Source: Enterobacteriaceae endosymbiont of Macroplea appendiculata (lineage in GTDB: Bacteria; Pseudomonadota; Gammaproteobacteria; Enterobacterales; Enterobacteriaceae). From it: DNA of 64,000 nt. Shown here in pieces: positions 39,855 through 48,848 of the stretch. Position 1 is the stretch's first letter; the number at the start of each line of letters is the position of its first letter. The notes under the pieces were generated by a model that did not search any database, was not told the origin of the DNA, and saw nothing but the letters and a program-made list of their open reading frames with translations. A program made the position numbers and the translations under genes. The stretch lies in NCBI RefSeq assembly GCF_012571605.1, contig NZ_CP046220.1:126318-190317 (forward strand), given 5' to 3'.

Positions 39855-40811
39855 TTAATTATATGTATAATATTTTCTATTTATACATAAAATTATTATT
39901 TCATTATTTATAAGACTAAATACTGTATATTTATTTTTTTTAGATAAAATAGTATAAATATAATTTAAAAAATATTGTCCACCATTACCATTATGAAATG
40001 GTGGATTAGAAATAATTAGATTAACTGTATCATTTATATGTGGAAACAAATTACTAGGAAATACATTAACATTATAAATATGATTTATTAATAATGTTTT
40101 TTCCGTGGAAAAAATTGCTTTTGCATCTTTATTAACTGCATATAATTTAGTTTTATGTATTTTAATACTATTAAATAGTATTGTTGTGATAATTCCCGAA
40201 CTACAACCTAAATCTAATACTTTACCTTGTATATGGGATTGTAATATAGTAATTAATAATTTACTTCCTAAATCTAATTTATTACTATTAAAAATACTAG
40301 ATAAATTATAAATAATGCTATTTTTAAAAATATAAAACTCCCAATAATCATTTATATTGAATAATATTTCTTTTTTATAAATAGCACGATAAATACTACA
40401 TTTTCTAACACTAATAATTTTATAAAATATGATATTGAACGTATTAATATTATTAATGCTCTTAATACCATTATTATTTTCTCTGATGATAAAAATATCA
40501 CTATTATATAGTAAATTACTAGCAAATTTTGTAAACAAAATGACAGACGCACGTTTATTTTTCGTCCAAAAAAATATTAATACATTATAATATACTGGAA
40601 TATTTAGCATATTTAAAAAAACTTTTTTATGTAATATTTTTTTAAGCCATAAATAATAATCATATTGGTTAGTATACACCATTGTATCTTTTGTTTGTAA
40701 ATATATTGGCAAAGAATTTATGTTGTGTCCAGCAAATATGACTCTTAAATTTTGCAAATTATTTTTAAATTTATATAAAAAATATTTATTAATAGCTAAT
40801 AATTTATACAT
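39855..40811 (-). CDS. rsmC: 16S rRNA (guanine-1207 N2)-methyltransferase RsmC, shortened C-terminus
   Basis: RsmC methylates G1207 of 16S rRNA. The protein has 318 residues (E. coli 343). The N-terminal domain is weakly conserved but keeps RVIFAGHNINSLP. The catalytic domain has KVLDLGCSSGIITTIL near residue 195 and the NPPF motif in LIISNPPFHNGNGG near 266. After NPPF only about 45 residues remain instead of about 69, so the last strand and helix of the fold look compressed. Reading the other frames downstream gives no better match, so this is truncation rather than a simple frameshift. One base separates it from the apaH stop. Function is probable but less certain than for its neighbours. 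Confidence 0.85.
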   Translation of the reverse strand: MYKLLAINKYFLYKFKNNLQNLRVIFAGHNINSLPIYLQTKDTMVYTNQYDYYLWLKKILHKKVFLNMLNIPVYYNVLIFFWTKNKRASVILFTKFASNLLYNSDIFIIRENNNGIKSINNINTFNIIFYKIISVRKCSIYRAIYKKEILFNINDYWEFYIFKNSIIYNLSSIFNSNKLDLGSKLLITILQSHIQGKVLDLGCSSGIITTILFNSIKIHKTKLYAVNKDAKAIFSTEKTLLINHIYNVNVFPSNLFPHINDTVNLIISNPPFHNGNGGQYFLNYIYTILSKKNKYTVFSLINNEIIILCINRKYYTYN

Positions 40812-40812
40812 A

Positions 40813-41646
40813 TTATGTATGATTACATTTAAGATAAAAAAATTTTTTCTCTTCTAAAGAAAATAATGTTAATTTATGACCCCAACAACAACCAGTATCC
40901 AAACCAATGATATTTTTAGGCGTATATTTACCTTGTAATGTAGACCAATGTCCAAAAAAAATTGTATACTTTTTGTATAAAATATTACTCATTAAAAACC
41001 ATGGTTTTAATAATGATGTAACTTTTTCTGGAACATCTTTAGATAACATTTCTAATGTACCATTAGAATAACAATATCTCATATTAGTAAATGAATTAAC
41101 AATAAAACTATATCTTGGAAAACCTTGTAATTGATTATTATCCCAATTAGTTACTTGTGGATAGTGATATAAATAAGAAAAAAATTCTTTACTATTATGA
41201 CTAGATATTATTTGTTCTACTTCTCGTGCTGATGATAATACTATTTTAAAAGAATTCCATTGGGGTGTAATACCTGCATGTGTCATTAAAATTTTTTTTT
41301 TAAGATTATATTGTATTAATGGTTGAAACTTCAACCAATTATTAATAATATCTAAAATATGTGGTTGTTTTAGTAAAAATAAAAGTTCTTGATCATATAG
41401 ATTACATTTATGTTTGATTCCTACAGATAAAGCAATAAAATATAAATCGTGATTACCTAATACTAATTTAATAGAATGACGTATATCATATAAAAAATAT
41501 AGTAATTTTATTGAATCTGGACCACGGGCAATAATATCTCCTGTTATCCATAACATATCTTTAGTATAGTTAAAATGTATTTTTTTTAACATACTTAATA
41601 ATTCATTATAACATCCATGAAGATCTCCAATAAGATAAGTAGTCAT
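40813..41646 (-). CDS. apaH: Bis(5'-nucleosyl)-tetraphosphatase, symmetrical (ApaH)
   Basis: ApaH splits diadenosine tetraphosphate into two ADP and removes Np4-type caps from RNA in E. coli. The protein has 277 residues (E. coli 280). The metallophosphatase motifs are YLIGDLHGCYNELL near residue 5, WITGDIIARGPDS near 33 and LVLGNHDLYFIA near 58, followed by HAGITPQW near 125 and GLDTGCCWGHKLT near 255. It is the third gene of the rsmA-apaG-apaH run, with 12 bp after apaG. Confidence 0.96.
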   Translation of the reverse strand: MTTYLIGDLHGCYNELLSMLKKIHFNYTKDMLWITGDIIARGPDSIKLLYFLYDIRHSIKLVLGNHDLYFIALSVGIKHKCNLYDQELLFLLKQPHILDIINNWLKFQPLIQYNLKKKILMTHAGITPQWNSFKIVLSSAREVEQIISSHNSKEFFSYLYHYPQVTNWDNNQLQGFPRYSFIVNSFTNMRYCYSNGTLEMLSKDVPEKVTSLLKPWFLMSNILYKKYTIFFGHWSTLQGKYTPKNIIGLDTGCCWGHKLTLFSLEEKKFFYLKCNHT

Positions 41647-41658
41647 ATTATTTCAATA

Positions 41659-42036
41659 TTAATGTATATAAGTTTGAATAGCTAAACGAAAAATAGGTAT
41701 TTCTACATGAAATACATCATTATTTTCATCCACCATAATATAATGGCCTTGCATAATACCAATAGGGGTTTCTAAAACAGTACCACTAGTATAATAAAAA
41801 TTATTACCTGGATTAATATATGGTTTTTTACCGGCTACTCCTTCCCCATGTATTTGTGTTATTTTGCCATTACCATTAGTTATTATCCAATAACGACTAA
41901 TAAGTTGTAATATTTTTTTACTTATATTATGTATTTTCATGGTGTATGCAAAAACGTAACGATGTTGTTCTGGAGTAGATTGTGATTCTAAATACATACT
42001 CTGTACTTTTATATAAACTTGAGATAGTAATTGCAT
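41659..42036 (-). CDS. apaG: ApaG domain protein
   Basis: ApaG is a small fibronectin-III-like protein of unclear bacterial function, always near rsmA and apaH in Enterobacterales. The protein has 125 residues, the E. coli length. Visible are VFAYTMKIHNIS near residue 28, LISRYWIITNGNGKITQIHGEGVAG near 41-65, and YTSGTVLETPIGIMQGHYIM near 82, which holds the conserved turn region. The rsmA stop lies 4 bp upstream. No damage is visible. Confidence 0.95.
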   Translation of the reverse strand: MQLLSQVYIKVQSMYLESQSTPEQHRYVFAYTMKIHNISKKILQLISRYWIITNGNGKITQIHGEGVAGKKPYINPGNNFYYTSGTVLETPIGIMQGHYIMVDENNDVFHVEIPIFRLAIQTYIH

Positions 42037-42040
42037 CAGT

Positions 42041-42847
42041 TTATACCCTTCCTTTTTTATAATTTGATTCTAGTACTGCAGATAATTGACAATATTCTTT
42101 AATAGAAACATTTTCAGCTCTCATTTTATAATCAATGCCTAACTGATTCAAATCTTCTATAGTAAATAAATTTTTTAAACTATTGCGTAAAATTTTTCTT
42201 CTCATACTAAATGCTTGCTTAATGATTTTTTGAAACATGATAATATTATTACAATCATAATACTTAGTAAGATATGGTTTGAGATGTATCATGCCAGACA
42301 TAACTTTAGGAATGGGATAAAAAGCATTTGTTTGTATTTCAAATAATGATTGTATTTGATAATGTAATTGTACCATAATACTTAAACAGCCATAATTTTT
42401 TTCTCCTGGTTTAGCTGTTAAACACTGTATTACTTCTTTTTGCATAATAAAATTCATATCTTTAATATATTTTTTATATTGTAATAAAAAAAATAATAAT
42501 TGAGTAGAAATATTATATGGTAAACTACCAAATATACGTATTTTTTTATGTTTTTTTTTTGATAAAATGGCATAATCAATATTAAATACATTATTATGAA
42601 TAATATTTATAGAAAGATTTTTTAATATATGATGTTTTTTTAAAAAAGTTACAAAACGATAATCAATCTCAATTAATGTAATATTAGTATTATAATATGT
42701 CATAGGTATAGTTAAAGCACCTAAACCAGGACCGATTTCAATAAAATAATTACTATGTTTAGGGTTAATTGTAGTAATAATTTTCCTAATAATATTAGTA
42801 TTTTTTAAAATATGTTGTCCATATTTTTTTTTAAAAAGTATTTTCAT
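42041..42847 (-). CDS. rsmA: 16S rRNA dimethyladenosine transferase RsmA (KsgA)
   Basis: RsmA dimethylates A1518 and A1519 near the 3' end of 16S rRNA and acts as a checkpoint in small-subunit assembly. The protein has 268 residues (E. coli 273). It starts KKKYGQHILKNTNIIRKI; the SAM motif is IEIGPGLGALTIP near 36, and the catalytic motif reads FGSLPYNIST near 106. E. coli has NLPYN here, so Asn is replaced by Ser108, which the broad family motif allows. It is the first gene of the run rsmA-apaG-apaH. In E. coli pdxA and surA precede it; here a 396-bp non-coding region separates it from djlA. Confidence 0.95.
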   Translation of the reverse strand: MKILFKKKYGQHILKNTNIIRKIITTINPKHSNYFIEIGPGLGALTIPMTYYNTNITLIEIDYRFVTFLKKHHILKNLSINIIHNNVFNIDYAILSKKKHKKIRIFGSLPYNISTQLLFFLLQYKKYIKDMNFIMQKEVIQCLTAKPGEKNYGCLSIMVQLHYQIQSLFEIQTNAFYPIPKVMSGMIHLKPYLTKYYDCNNIIMFQKIIKQAFSMRRKILRNSLKNLFTIEDLNQLGIDYKMRAENVSIKEYCQLSAVLESNYKKGRV

Positions 42848-43243
42848 ATATTTTTATATAAATCTATCAAATTTAGTTATTACAGTATAAAACAAGTTTA
42901 TTGTTCACAATTAAATTGTAAAAAATATATATTTATTACAATTTATAATACTTTTATAAAATTATTTAAGTATATACATATATAATCTTAAATTCATTAT
43001 TTTAATATATAAAATTTACTATAATTGTTTTATAATACATATTTTCAATTAAATAATAACAATGTTAATATTAACATTTTATCAATAAATATATTTAATA
43101 TATATTAAATAATATTTTTTATAAAATACTTTTCATATATAATTTTATATATAAATAAAGAATCGTCATTTTTATTAAAAAAATAATATTTTAATAAATA
43201 TTAAAGTTATGTTTATTAATATAATATGAGATTGAGGATAATA
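42848..43243. other. Non-coding divergent region rsmA-djlA, 396 bp
   Basis: In E. coli this interval holds pdxA, surA and lptD. None is recognisable here and I see no coding frame. The stretch is very AT-rich. It contains an inverted repeat with 10-bp arms (42912-42921 and 42936-42945) and an 18-bp perfect palindrome AATGTTAATATTAACATT (43061-43078). Promoters for the divergent rsmA and djlA genes must lie here, but I cannot place them confidently. Confidence 0.7.
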
Positions 43244-44053
43244 ATGTCATATTGGGGGAGATTAATAGGTTTTATTATTGGTTTATTAATTAGTGGTAAT
43301 TTTTTCCATGTATTATTTTATACTAGTATAGGATATTTGTTTGATAAATTTTTTATTATACATGCTGAATGGTATAATAGTAACTATACAATTGATCATA
43401 AAAAAATATTTATACAAATAACTTTTGAAGTTATGGGTTACATTAGTAAATCCAAAGGCTTTGTAACTAAAAAAGATATTATTATTACAACTAATATCAT
43501 GCAGCAATTACATCTAAATGTTCAAGATACTATTTTAGCACAACATTATTTTAATCATGGTAAACAAATAGATTATCCATTAATACATAAATTAAATTGT
43601 TTATATTATAAATTAATTAATCAACAAAACTTGTTACATAAATTTATTTTTATACAAATACAATTAGCTTATGCAAATAATTACTTAGACCCAAAAACAG
43701 AACAAATATTACGTATTATTTTTAGAGAATTACATGTTTCATATCATGAAATGAATAATATATTTGATAATATGTATTCTAGAAATTTTTTTTCTCAAAA
43801 GAATGATTATCAATATAAGCATTTTTCTCAAAAAAATACAACTACAGAACTAATGCAAGCATATCAAACATTACAAGTAAATCAAAATGATAGCATGTTA
43901 ATTATAAAAAAAAAATATTATAAATTAATGAGTAAATATCATCCAGATAAATACATGTCAAAAAAATATTCTTCAAAAGAAATAGAAGCAATGAAAAGGA
44001 AAACTCAAAAGATACAACATGCATATAACATAATTAAAAAATACAAAAAATAA
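43244..44053 (+). CDS. djlA: Membrane-anchored J-domain protein DjlA
   Basis: DjlA is a DnaK co-chaperone with an N-terminal membrane helix. I start at the ATG at 43244, preceded by GAGGA at 43234-43238. The protein then opens MSYWGRLIGFIIGLLISG, aligning with E. coli MQYWGKIIGVAVALLMGG, and has 269 residues (E. coli 271). Residues 6-30 form the helix. The TerB-like middle domain has FEVMGYISKSKGFVT near 65, and the C-terminal J domain has the HPD in MSKYHPDKYM near 230. Its linker is shortened. It diverges from rsmA, the E. coli arrangement without the genes in between. Confidence 0.95.
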   Translation: MSYWGRLIGFIIGLLISGNFFHVLFYTSIGYLFDKFFIIHAEWYNSNYTIDHKKIFIQITFEVMGYISKSKGFVTKKDIIITTNIMQQLHLNVQDTILAQHYFNHGKQIDYPLIHKLNCLYYKLINQQNLLHKFIFIQIQLAYANNYLDPKTEQILRIIFRELHVSYHEMNNIFDNMYSRNFFSQKNDYQYKHFSQKNTTTELMQAYQTLQVNQNDSMLIIKKKYYKLMSKYHPDKYMSKKYSSKEIEAMKRKTQKIQHAYNIIKKYKK

Positions 44054-44078
44054 AAAATAATATCATTCATCAAAATAC

Positions 44079-44462
44079 TTATAAAATAATAACAATTGCA
44101 CTTACATATTCTTTTTCATCCGTAATGGTTACATGTGTTTCAAAATATTTTTTCTTTGTTTGTATGATATGTAATGCATGATTATATAATTTTATTGTTG
44201 GGCAACCATATTGATCATGATTAAGTTCAATATGTTTAAAAAAAATACCTTTCGAAAAACCTGTATGTAATGCTTTGACAGTTGCTTCTTTTACAGCAAA
44301 ATGTTTTGCTAAAAAATATGTTTTTTGATTTGAACATTTATAATACTGATATATTTCATTTGTTGTTAATATTTTTTTTGCAAACAAATCCTTAAAACGT
44401 AATATAATTTTTGTAATACGTGTAACATGTACTATATCCATTCCTAACCCCAAAATTTTCAT
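44079..44462 (-). CDS. acpS: Holo-[acyl-carrier-protein] synthase
   Basis: AcpS attaches 4'-phosphopantetheine from coenzyme A to acyl carrier protein, which fatty acid synthesis needs. Starting at the ATG at 44462 the protein is 127 residues and opens MKILGLGMDIVHVTRI, matching the family start; E. coli has 126. A longer start at 44477 adds only MSKKI. Neither start has a clear ribosome binding site. The magnesium and CoA-binding residues lie in GMDIV near 7-11 and FAVKEATVKAL near 55. In E. coli recO and pdxJ separate era from acpS; here they are gone and acpS follows era closely. Confidence 0.95.
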   Translation of the reverse strand: MKILGLGMDIVHVTRITKIILRFKDLFAKKILTTNEIYQYYKCSNQKTYFLAKHFAVKEATVKALHTGFSKGIFFKHIELNHDQYGCPTIKLYNHALHIIQTKKKYFETHVTITDEKEYVSAIVIIL

Positions 44463-44489
44463 TATTTTTTTACTCATGATAGATAATTA

Positions 44490-45335
44490 TCATTTATGTT
44501 TAACATATAAATGCACAATAACTTTTTTATTGAAATACATGCATATATTATTTTGAGACCTTAAAATAATTAATTTAATTTTTTGCCCATGATGCCCTAT
44601 AATAATTTTTTTGTGTGTATTTTTTTGTATGAAAAGTATTGCTGTAATTTTATGAAAAATATTTTTATTAATATTAATTATATTATTTAAAGAAATATTG
44701 ATTTTATATGGTATTTCTTTATGTAAATAAAATAAAAGACTTTCTCTAATTATTTCGATTATTATCAAAACATTATTTTGATTAGTAATTATATTATATG
44801 AATAAAAATGTTCTTTTTGTGGTATATTATTACGTAAAAAACGATTAATATAACTTACATATAAAAATTTTCTAGCAGAAATTATAAATAGTTCAGTAAA
44901 TATTATTTTTTGTTGTATATAACGTATGTATGGTAATAAAATTTTTTTGTGATTAATAATATCCATTTTATTAATAATAATAATGGTAGGAATATTAGTA
45001 TGACGTATAATATTAACGATATTATCTTCTATTAAATCCCATTTATTACGATCTAGCATTAGTAAAATATAATTAAAATCATTTTTATTATTTTTAAATA
45101 ATTGTATAAAATATTTATAATTAGTAGAATAAGTAATTCCAGGAGTATCTGTATATTCTATTTGATAATTATGTTTATGATATATACCAATAATATTAGA
45201 ACGAGTAGTATTTATCTTATGTGATACAATAGAAATTTTTTTATTAATTAATTGATTGAGCAAAGTTGATTTACCAACATTTGTACGTCCAATAATTACT
45301 ACACGACCATAATACATGTATTTATTATGCACCAA
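44490..45335 (-). CDS. era: GTPase Era
   Basis: Era is a GTPase that binds the 3' end of 16S rRNA during small-subunit maturation. The protein has 281 residues (E. coli 301). G motifs: GRTNVGKSTLLNQL (G1) near 17, TTRSNIIG (G2), YTDTPGI (G3) near 66 and IINKMD (G4) near 127. The C-terminal KH domain reads IIIGHHGQKIKLIIL near 247, a slight change from the usual GxxGxxIK. It lies in the lepA-lepB-rnc-era operon, 32 bp after rnc. Confidence 0.95.
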   Translation of the reverse strand: MVHNKYMYYGRVVIIGRTNVGKSTLLNQLINKKISIVSHKINTTRSNIIGIYHKHNYQIEYTDTPGITYSTNYKYFIQLFKNNKNDFNYILLMLDRNKWDLIEDNIVNIIRHTNIPTIIIINKMDIINHKKILLPYIRYIQQKIIFTELFIISARKFLYVSYINRFLRNNIPQKEHFYSYNIITNQNNVLIIIEIIRESLLFYLHKEIPYKINISLNNIININKNIFHKITAILFIQKNTHKKIIIGHHGQKIKLIILRSQNNICMYFNKKVIVHLYVKHK

Positions 45336-45367
45336 TATTTTTTCCTTATTTAAAGTAAATTATTAAT

Positions 45368-46042
45368 TTATTTCTTTTCTATTCCTAAATGTATTAGAGC
45401 ATATTTAGCAGCAGATTGTTCAGCTTTACGACGACTTGAACCAATTCCTATAATAATCTTAGAAATTCCATTAATTTTACATTGTATAAAAAATTGTTGA
45501 TTATGTATCTCACCATTAATTTGAATAATAAAATAACATGGTAATGGTAAATGTGATCTTTGTAGGTATTCTTGTAATCTTGTTTTAGGATCTTTTTGAT
45601 TATTACCTGGGATAATATTTTTTAATCTAAATTTATACCAATATAAAATAATTTTTTCTACTATTTTAATATTACTATCTAAACAAATACTACCAATTAA
45701 TGCTTCAATTGTATCTGCTAGTATAGATTCTCTATCATAACCGCCATTTTTAAATTCTCCTGGACCTAAAAATAAATATCTACCTAATTTAAAATCTCTT
45801 GCAATACTTGCTAAAGTATCTCCACGTACTAACGTTGCACGCATACGGCTCATACTACCTTCATTGACATTTGGAAATTGTTTATATAAAGCTTTAGCTA
45901 TAATGTAACTTAAAATAGAATCTCCTAAAAATTCTAATCTTTCATTATGTTTACTACTAGCACTACGATGTGTTAAAGCTTGATATAACAAATTTTGGTG
46001 TTGGAAAATATAACCTATTTTTTTTTGTAATTGATTTATCAT
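45368..46042 (-). CDS. rnc: Ribonuclease III
   Basis: RNase III cuts double-stranded RNA, including the rRNA precursor. The protein has 224 residues (E. coli 226). The catalytic signature is [17 protein letters not shown] near residue 33, with the acidic metal ligands in place and the second glutamate in [12 protein letters not shown] near 108. The double-stranded RNA-binding domain at the C-terminus ends [16 protein letters not shown]. It lies 38 bp after lepB and 32 bp before era. Confidence 0.97.
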   Translation of the reverse strand: MINQLQKKIGYIFQHQNLLYQALTHRSASSKHNERLEFLGDSILSYIIAKALYKQFPNVNEGSMSRMRATLVRGDTLASIARDFKLGRYLFLGPGEFKNGGYDRESILADTIEALIGSICLDSNIKIVEKIILYWYKFRLKNIIPGNNQKDPKTRLQEYLQRSHLPLPCYFIIQINGEIHNQQFFIQCKINGISKIIIGIGSSRRKAEQSAAKYALIHLGIEKK

Positions 46043-46080
46043 AATTAAATTATATTTAAATCTATATGTAAAAAATTATC

Positions 46081-46980
46081 TTAATTAATAATTTGAAATA
46101 TACGATTTAAGCTAATTCCTATTGGCCATTTATTATGTTCTTTATGTATATTAAATAAAACATATTGTGCTTTTCCTAAAATATTTTTTTTATTTATTAA
46201 ACCCCAATAACGACTATCATAACTATCATCTCTATTATCTCCCATAACAAAATAATTTTCTGGAGGTATAATCCAAGAATAATAAGTATGATTAGGTTGA
46301 TAATACGTTTTTAAATGATCATTAATTATTTCTGGTAGTAATAAAATCGTATGTGCACGTTTATTAATTATTTCTGTATATTCTAAAAATTTTAATGTTT
46401 TAAAAACATTTGTAAAAAATGTTTTTTGTTTTAACATATTCTTTGGAGATAATAAAAAATTATATTTTATAATAGATGTCAAATGATATTGTCCTTTTTT
46501 CATAGTATATAACATAATTTGCTTACTATATTCATTATAAATTATTTTATCACCTGGTATTCCAATAATTCTTTTAATAAAATGTATTTTTTTATTTTTA
46601 GGATATTGGAAAACTATAATATCACCTCGCTGAGGTATTTTATTTTGTATTAATAACTTATTTTTTAAAGGATGATGTATTCCATAGATAAATTTGTTTA
46701 CTAAAATAGTATCGCCTATTAACAAATTAGGCAACATAGAATTAGACATGATATAACATGGTTCATATATAAAAAATCGTACAGAAAAAAATAATATGAC
46801 AATAATAAAAAATAAATTTGCCTCTTTTTTCCAAAAATTATTTTTGTGATTTAAATGATAATAATATGAACTTGTATTTTTTTTAAAAAAAAAGTTATAT
46901 AAAGTAGATATAATATTATATATCCAAATAATACCCATAATATATAGACTATATGTTAATATTTTTATAAATATATTCAT
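46081..46980 (-). CDS. lepB: Signal peptidase I
   Basis: LepB cuts signal peptides from proteins exported through SecYEG. The protein has 299 residues (E. coli 324). Two N-terminal membrane helices lie at about 6-31 and 56-74. The catalytic dyad is Ser81 in SNSMLPNLLIGD and Lys136 in HFIKRIIGIPGD. The family box GDNRDDSYDSRYWG lies near 247. It is flanked by lepA and rnc. Its retention with SecA and a PotD precursor shows that protein export is still active. Confidence 0.97.
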   Translation of the reverse strand: MNIFIKILTYSLYIMGIIWIYNIISTLYNFFFKKNTSSYYYHLNHKNNFWKKEANLFFIIVILFFSVRFFIYEPCYIMSNSMLPNLLIGDTILVNKFIYGIHHPLKNKLLIQNKIPQRGDIIVFQYPKNKKIHFIKRIIGIPGDKIIYNEYSKQIMLYTMKKGQYHLTSIIKYNFLLSPKNMLKQKTFFTNVFKTLKFLEYTEIINKRAHTILLLPEIINDHLKTYYQPNHTYYSWIIPPENYFVMGDNRDDSYDSRYWGLINKKNILGKAQYVLFNIHKEHNKWPIGISLNRIFQIIN

Positions 46981-47003
46981 GATATGTTTTACTATAAGTA
47001 TGT

Positions 47004-48794
47004 TTATTTTTTAATATTTAATACTGCTAAAAATATAGATGATGGGAGTAAAATATTTCCAATATTTTTCATACGTTTTTTACCTATTTTTTGTTTTTGA
47101 ATTAGTTTTTTTTTTCTACTAATATCACCTCCATAACATTTAGCAATAACATTTTTACGTAACTGTTTAATATAAGTACTAGCAATAATTTTTGTACCTA
47201 CAGCAGCTTGTATTGTAATATCAAATTGTTGTCTAGGAATTAAATTTTTAATTGTATTTATTAAAATATGACTAAAATAATTTATTTTTTCTTTATATAT
47301 AATAGTTGTCAAAGAATCAATACGTTTTTTATTAATCAAAATATTTACACAGATAATGTTAGTAATTTTAAATTTAATAAAATAATAATCTAATGAAGCA
47401 TATCCTTTTGTAATCGATTTTAACTGATCAAAAAAATTTATAATAACTTCCGCCATAGGTATTTCATATATTAACATAACATGTTTAGTATGATAAACAA
47501 TATTTATTTGTATTCCATGTTTACTAATACATAATTTTATTATTTTTCCTATATATTTAATAGGAGTAAAAATTTTACATTCTACAATAGGTTCTTTAAT
47601 ATGTTTAATATAATGTAATGGTGGAAATTTTGCAGGATTATTTTCATAAATAACTTCTTTATTGATTGTTGTAATTCGATATTTAACTGTTGGTGTAGTA
47701 ATAATAATTTCTATATTATATTCACGTAATAAACGTTCTTGAATAATTTCCATATGTAATAATCCTAAAAATCCACATCTATAACCAAAACCTAAAATTT
47801 CAGAATTTTCTGGTTCAAAAGTTAAAGATGCATCATTAAGACTAAGTTTCATTAATGCATTACTAAAAACTTTATAATCATCTGTTATTATGGGAAATAA
47901 TCCTGCAAAAACTTTTGGAGTACTTTTTTTAAATCCTGGTAATATATGTAAAGATCTTTGTAAAAATAATGTTATAGTACCACCAATAGGTACTTCTAAA
48001 ATATTTTTAATACCTAACACAATCCAGCCTACATCTCCGCAACATAATTGTTTTAATGCTATTTTTTTAGGCGTAAAAATACCTAGCTGTTCTGCATAAT
48101 ATATTTTATTAGTATTCATAATAATAATTTTATCATTTTGAGATATAATGCCATTTTTCATACAAATTAATGCAATAACACCTAAATAATTATCAAACCA
48201 AGAATCAATTATTAATGCTTGCACAGGTGATAATATATTTCCCGAAGGATACGGAATATTATTTATAATTTCATATAATATATTTTTTACACCTAAACCT
48301 GTTTTTGCAGAACATTTTAAGTATGGCGGTTGTGTTATATTACCTATAATTTCTTCTATTTCCATTTCAATTTTATTTATATTAACAGTCAATAAATCAA
48401 TTTTATTAATAACAGGTATTACAGTTAATCCCATCTTAATTGCTATATTATAATTTGATAAAGTTTGTGCTTCAATACCTTGACCAGCATCAATTAGTAG
48501 TATTGCGCCTTCACAAGCAGCAAGAGAACGAGAAACTTCATAAGAAAAATCAACATGTCCTGGTGTATCAATAAAATTTAATGTATAATTTTTGTTATTT
48601 AATTGATAGTATAAAGTCACACTTTGTGCTTTAATAGTAATACCTCTTTCTTTTTCTAACTCCATCGTATCTAATACTTGAGATTTCATTTCATATTTAG
48701 ATAAACCATTACATAATTCTATTAAACGATCTGATAATGTTGTTTTACCATGATCTATATGTGCAATAATAGAAAAATTTCTAATATTTTTCAT
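47004..48794 (-). CDS. lepA: Elongation factor 4 (LepA)
   Basis: LepA is a translational GTPase that aids ribosome biogenesis and can back-translocate ribosomes. The protein has 596 residues (E. coli 599). The GTPase motifs are [15 protein letters not shown] near 10, [11 protein letters not shown] near 77 and INKIDLL near 131. The LepA-specific C-terminal domain ends [19 protein letters not shown] with its usual basic segment [10 protein letters not shown]. It heads the lepA-lepB-rnc-era-acpS operon. Confidence 0.98.
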   Translation of the reverse strand: MKNIRNFSIIAHIDHGKTTLSDRLIELCNGLSKYEMKSQVLDTMELEKERGITIKAQSVTLYYQLNNKNYTLNFIDTPGHVDFSYEVSRSLAACEGAILLIDAGQGIEAQTLSNYNIAIKMGLTVIPVINKIDLLTVNINKIEMEIEEIIGNITQPPYLKCSAKTGLGVKNILYEIINNIPYPSGNILSPVQALIIDSWFDNYLGVIALICMKNGIISQNDKIIIMNTNKIYYAEQLGIFTPKKIALKQLCCGDVGWIVLGIKNILEVPIGGTITLFLQRSLHILPGFKKSTPKVFAGLFPIITDDYKVFSNALMKLSLNDASLTFEPENSEILGFGYRCGFLGLLHMEIIQERLLREYNIEIIITTPTVKYRITTINKEVIYENNPAKFPPLHYIKHIKEPIVECKIFTPIKYIGKIIKLCISKHGIQINIVYHTKHVMLIYEIPMAEVIINFFDQLKSITKGYASLDYYFIKFKITNIICVNILINKKRIDSLTTIIYKEKINYFSHILINTIKNLIPRQQFDITIQAAVGTKIIASTYIKQLRKNVIAKCYGGDISRKKKLIQKQKIGKKRMKNIGNILLPSSIFLAVLNIKK

Positions 48795-48848
48795 AAATTT
48801 ATATTTATAACTATCTAAAAAAAAGCTTTTATGCTAAAGATATCATAT

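Noticed and set aside
39841..39900. Frameshift explaining the short RsmC end
   Set aside because: The alternative frames downstream of the A-run do not restore the family C-terminus, so truncation is the simpler reading.
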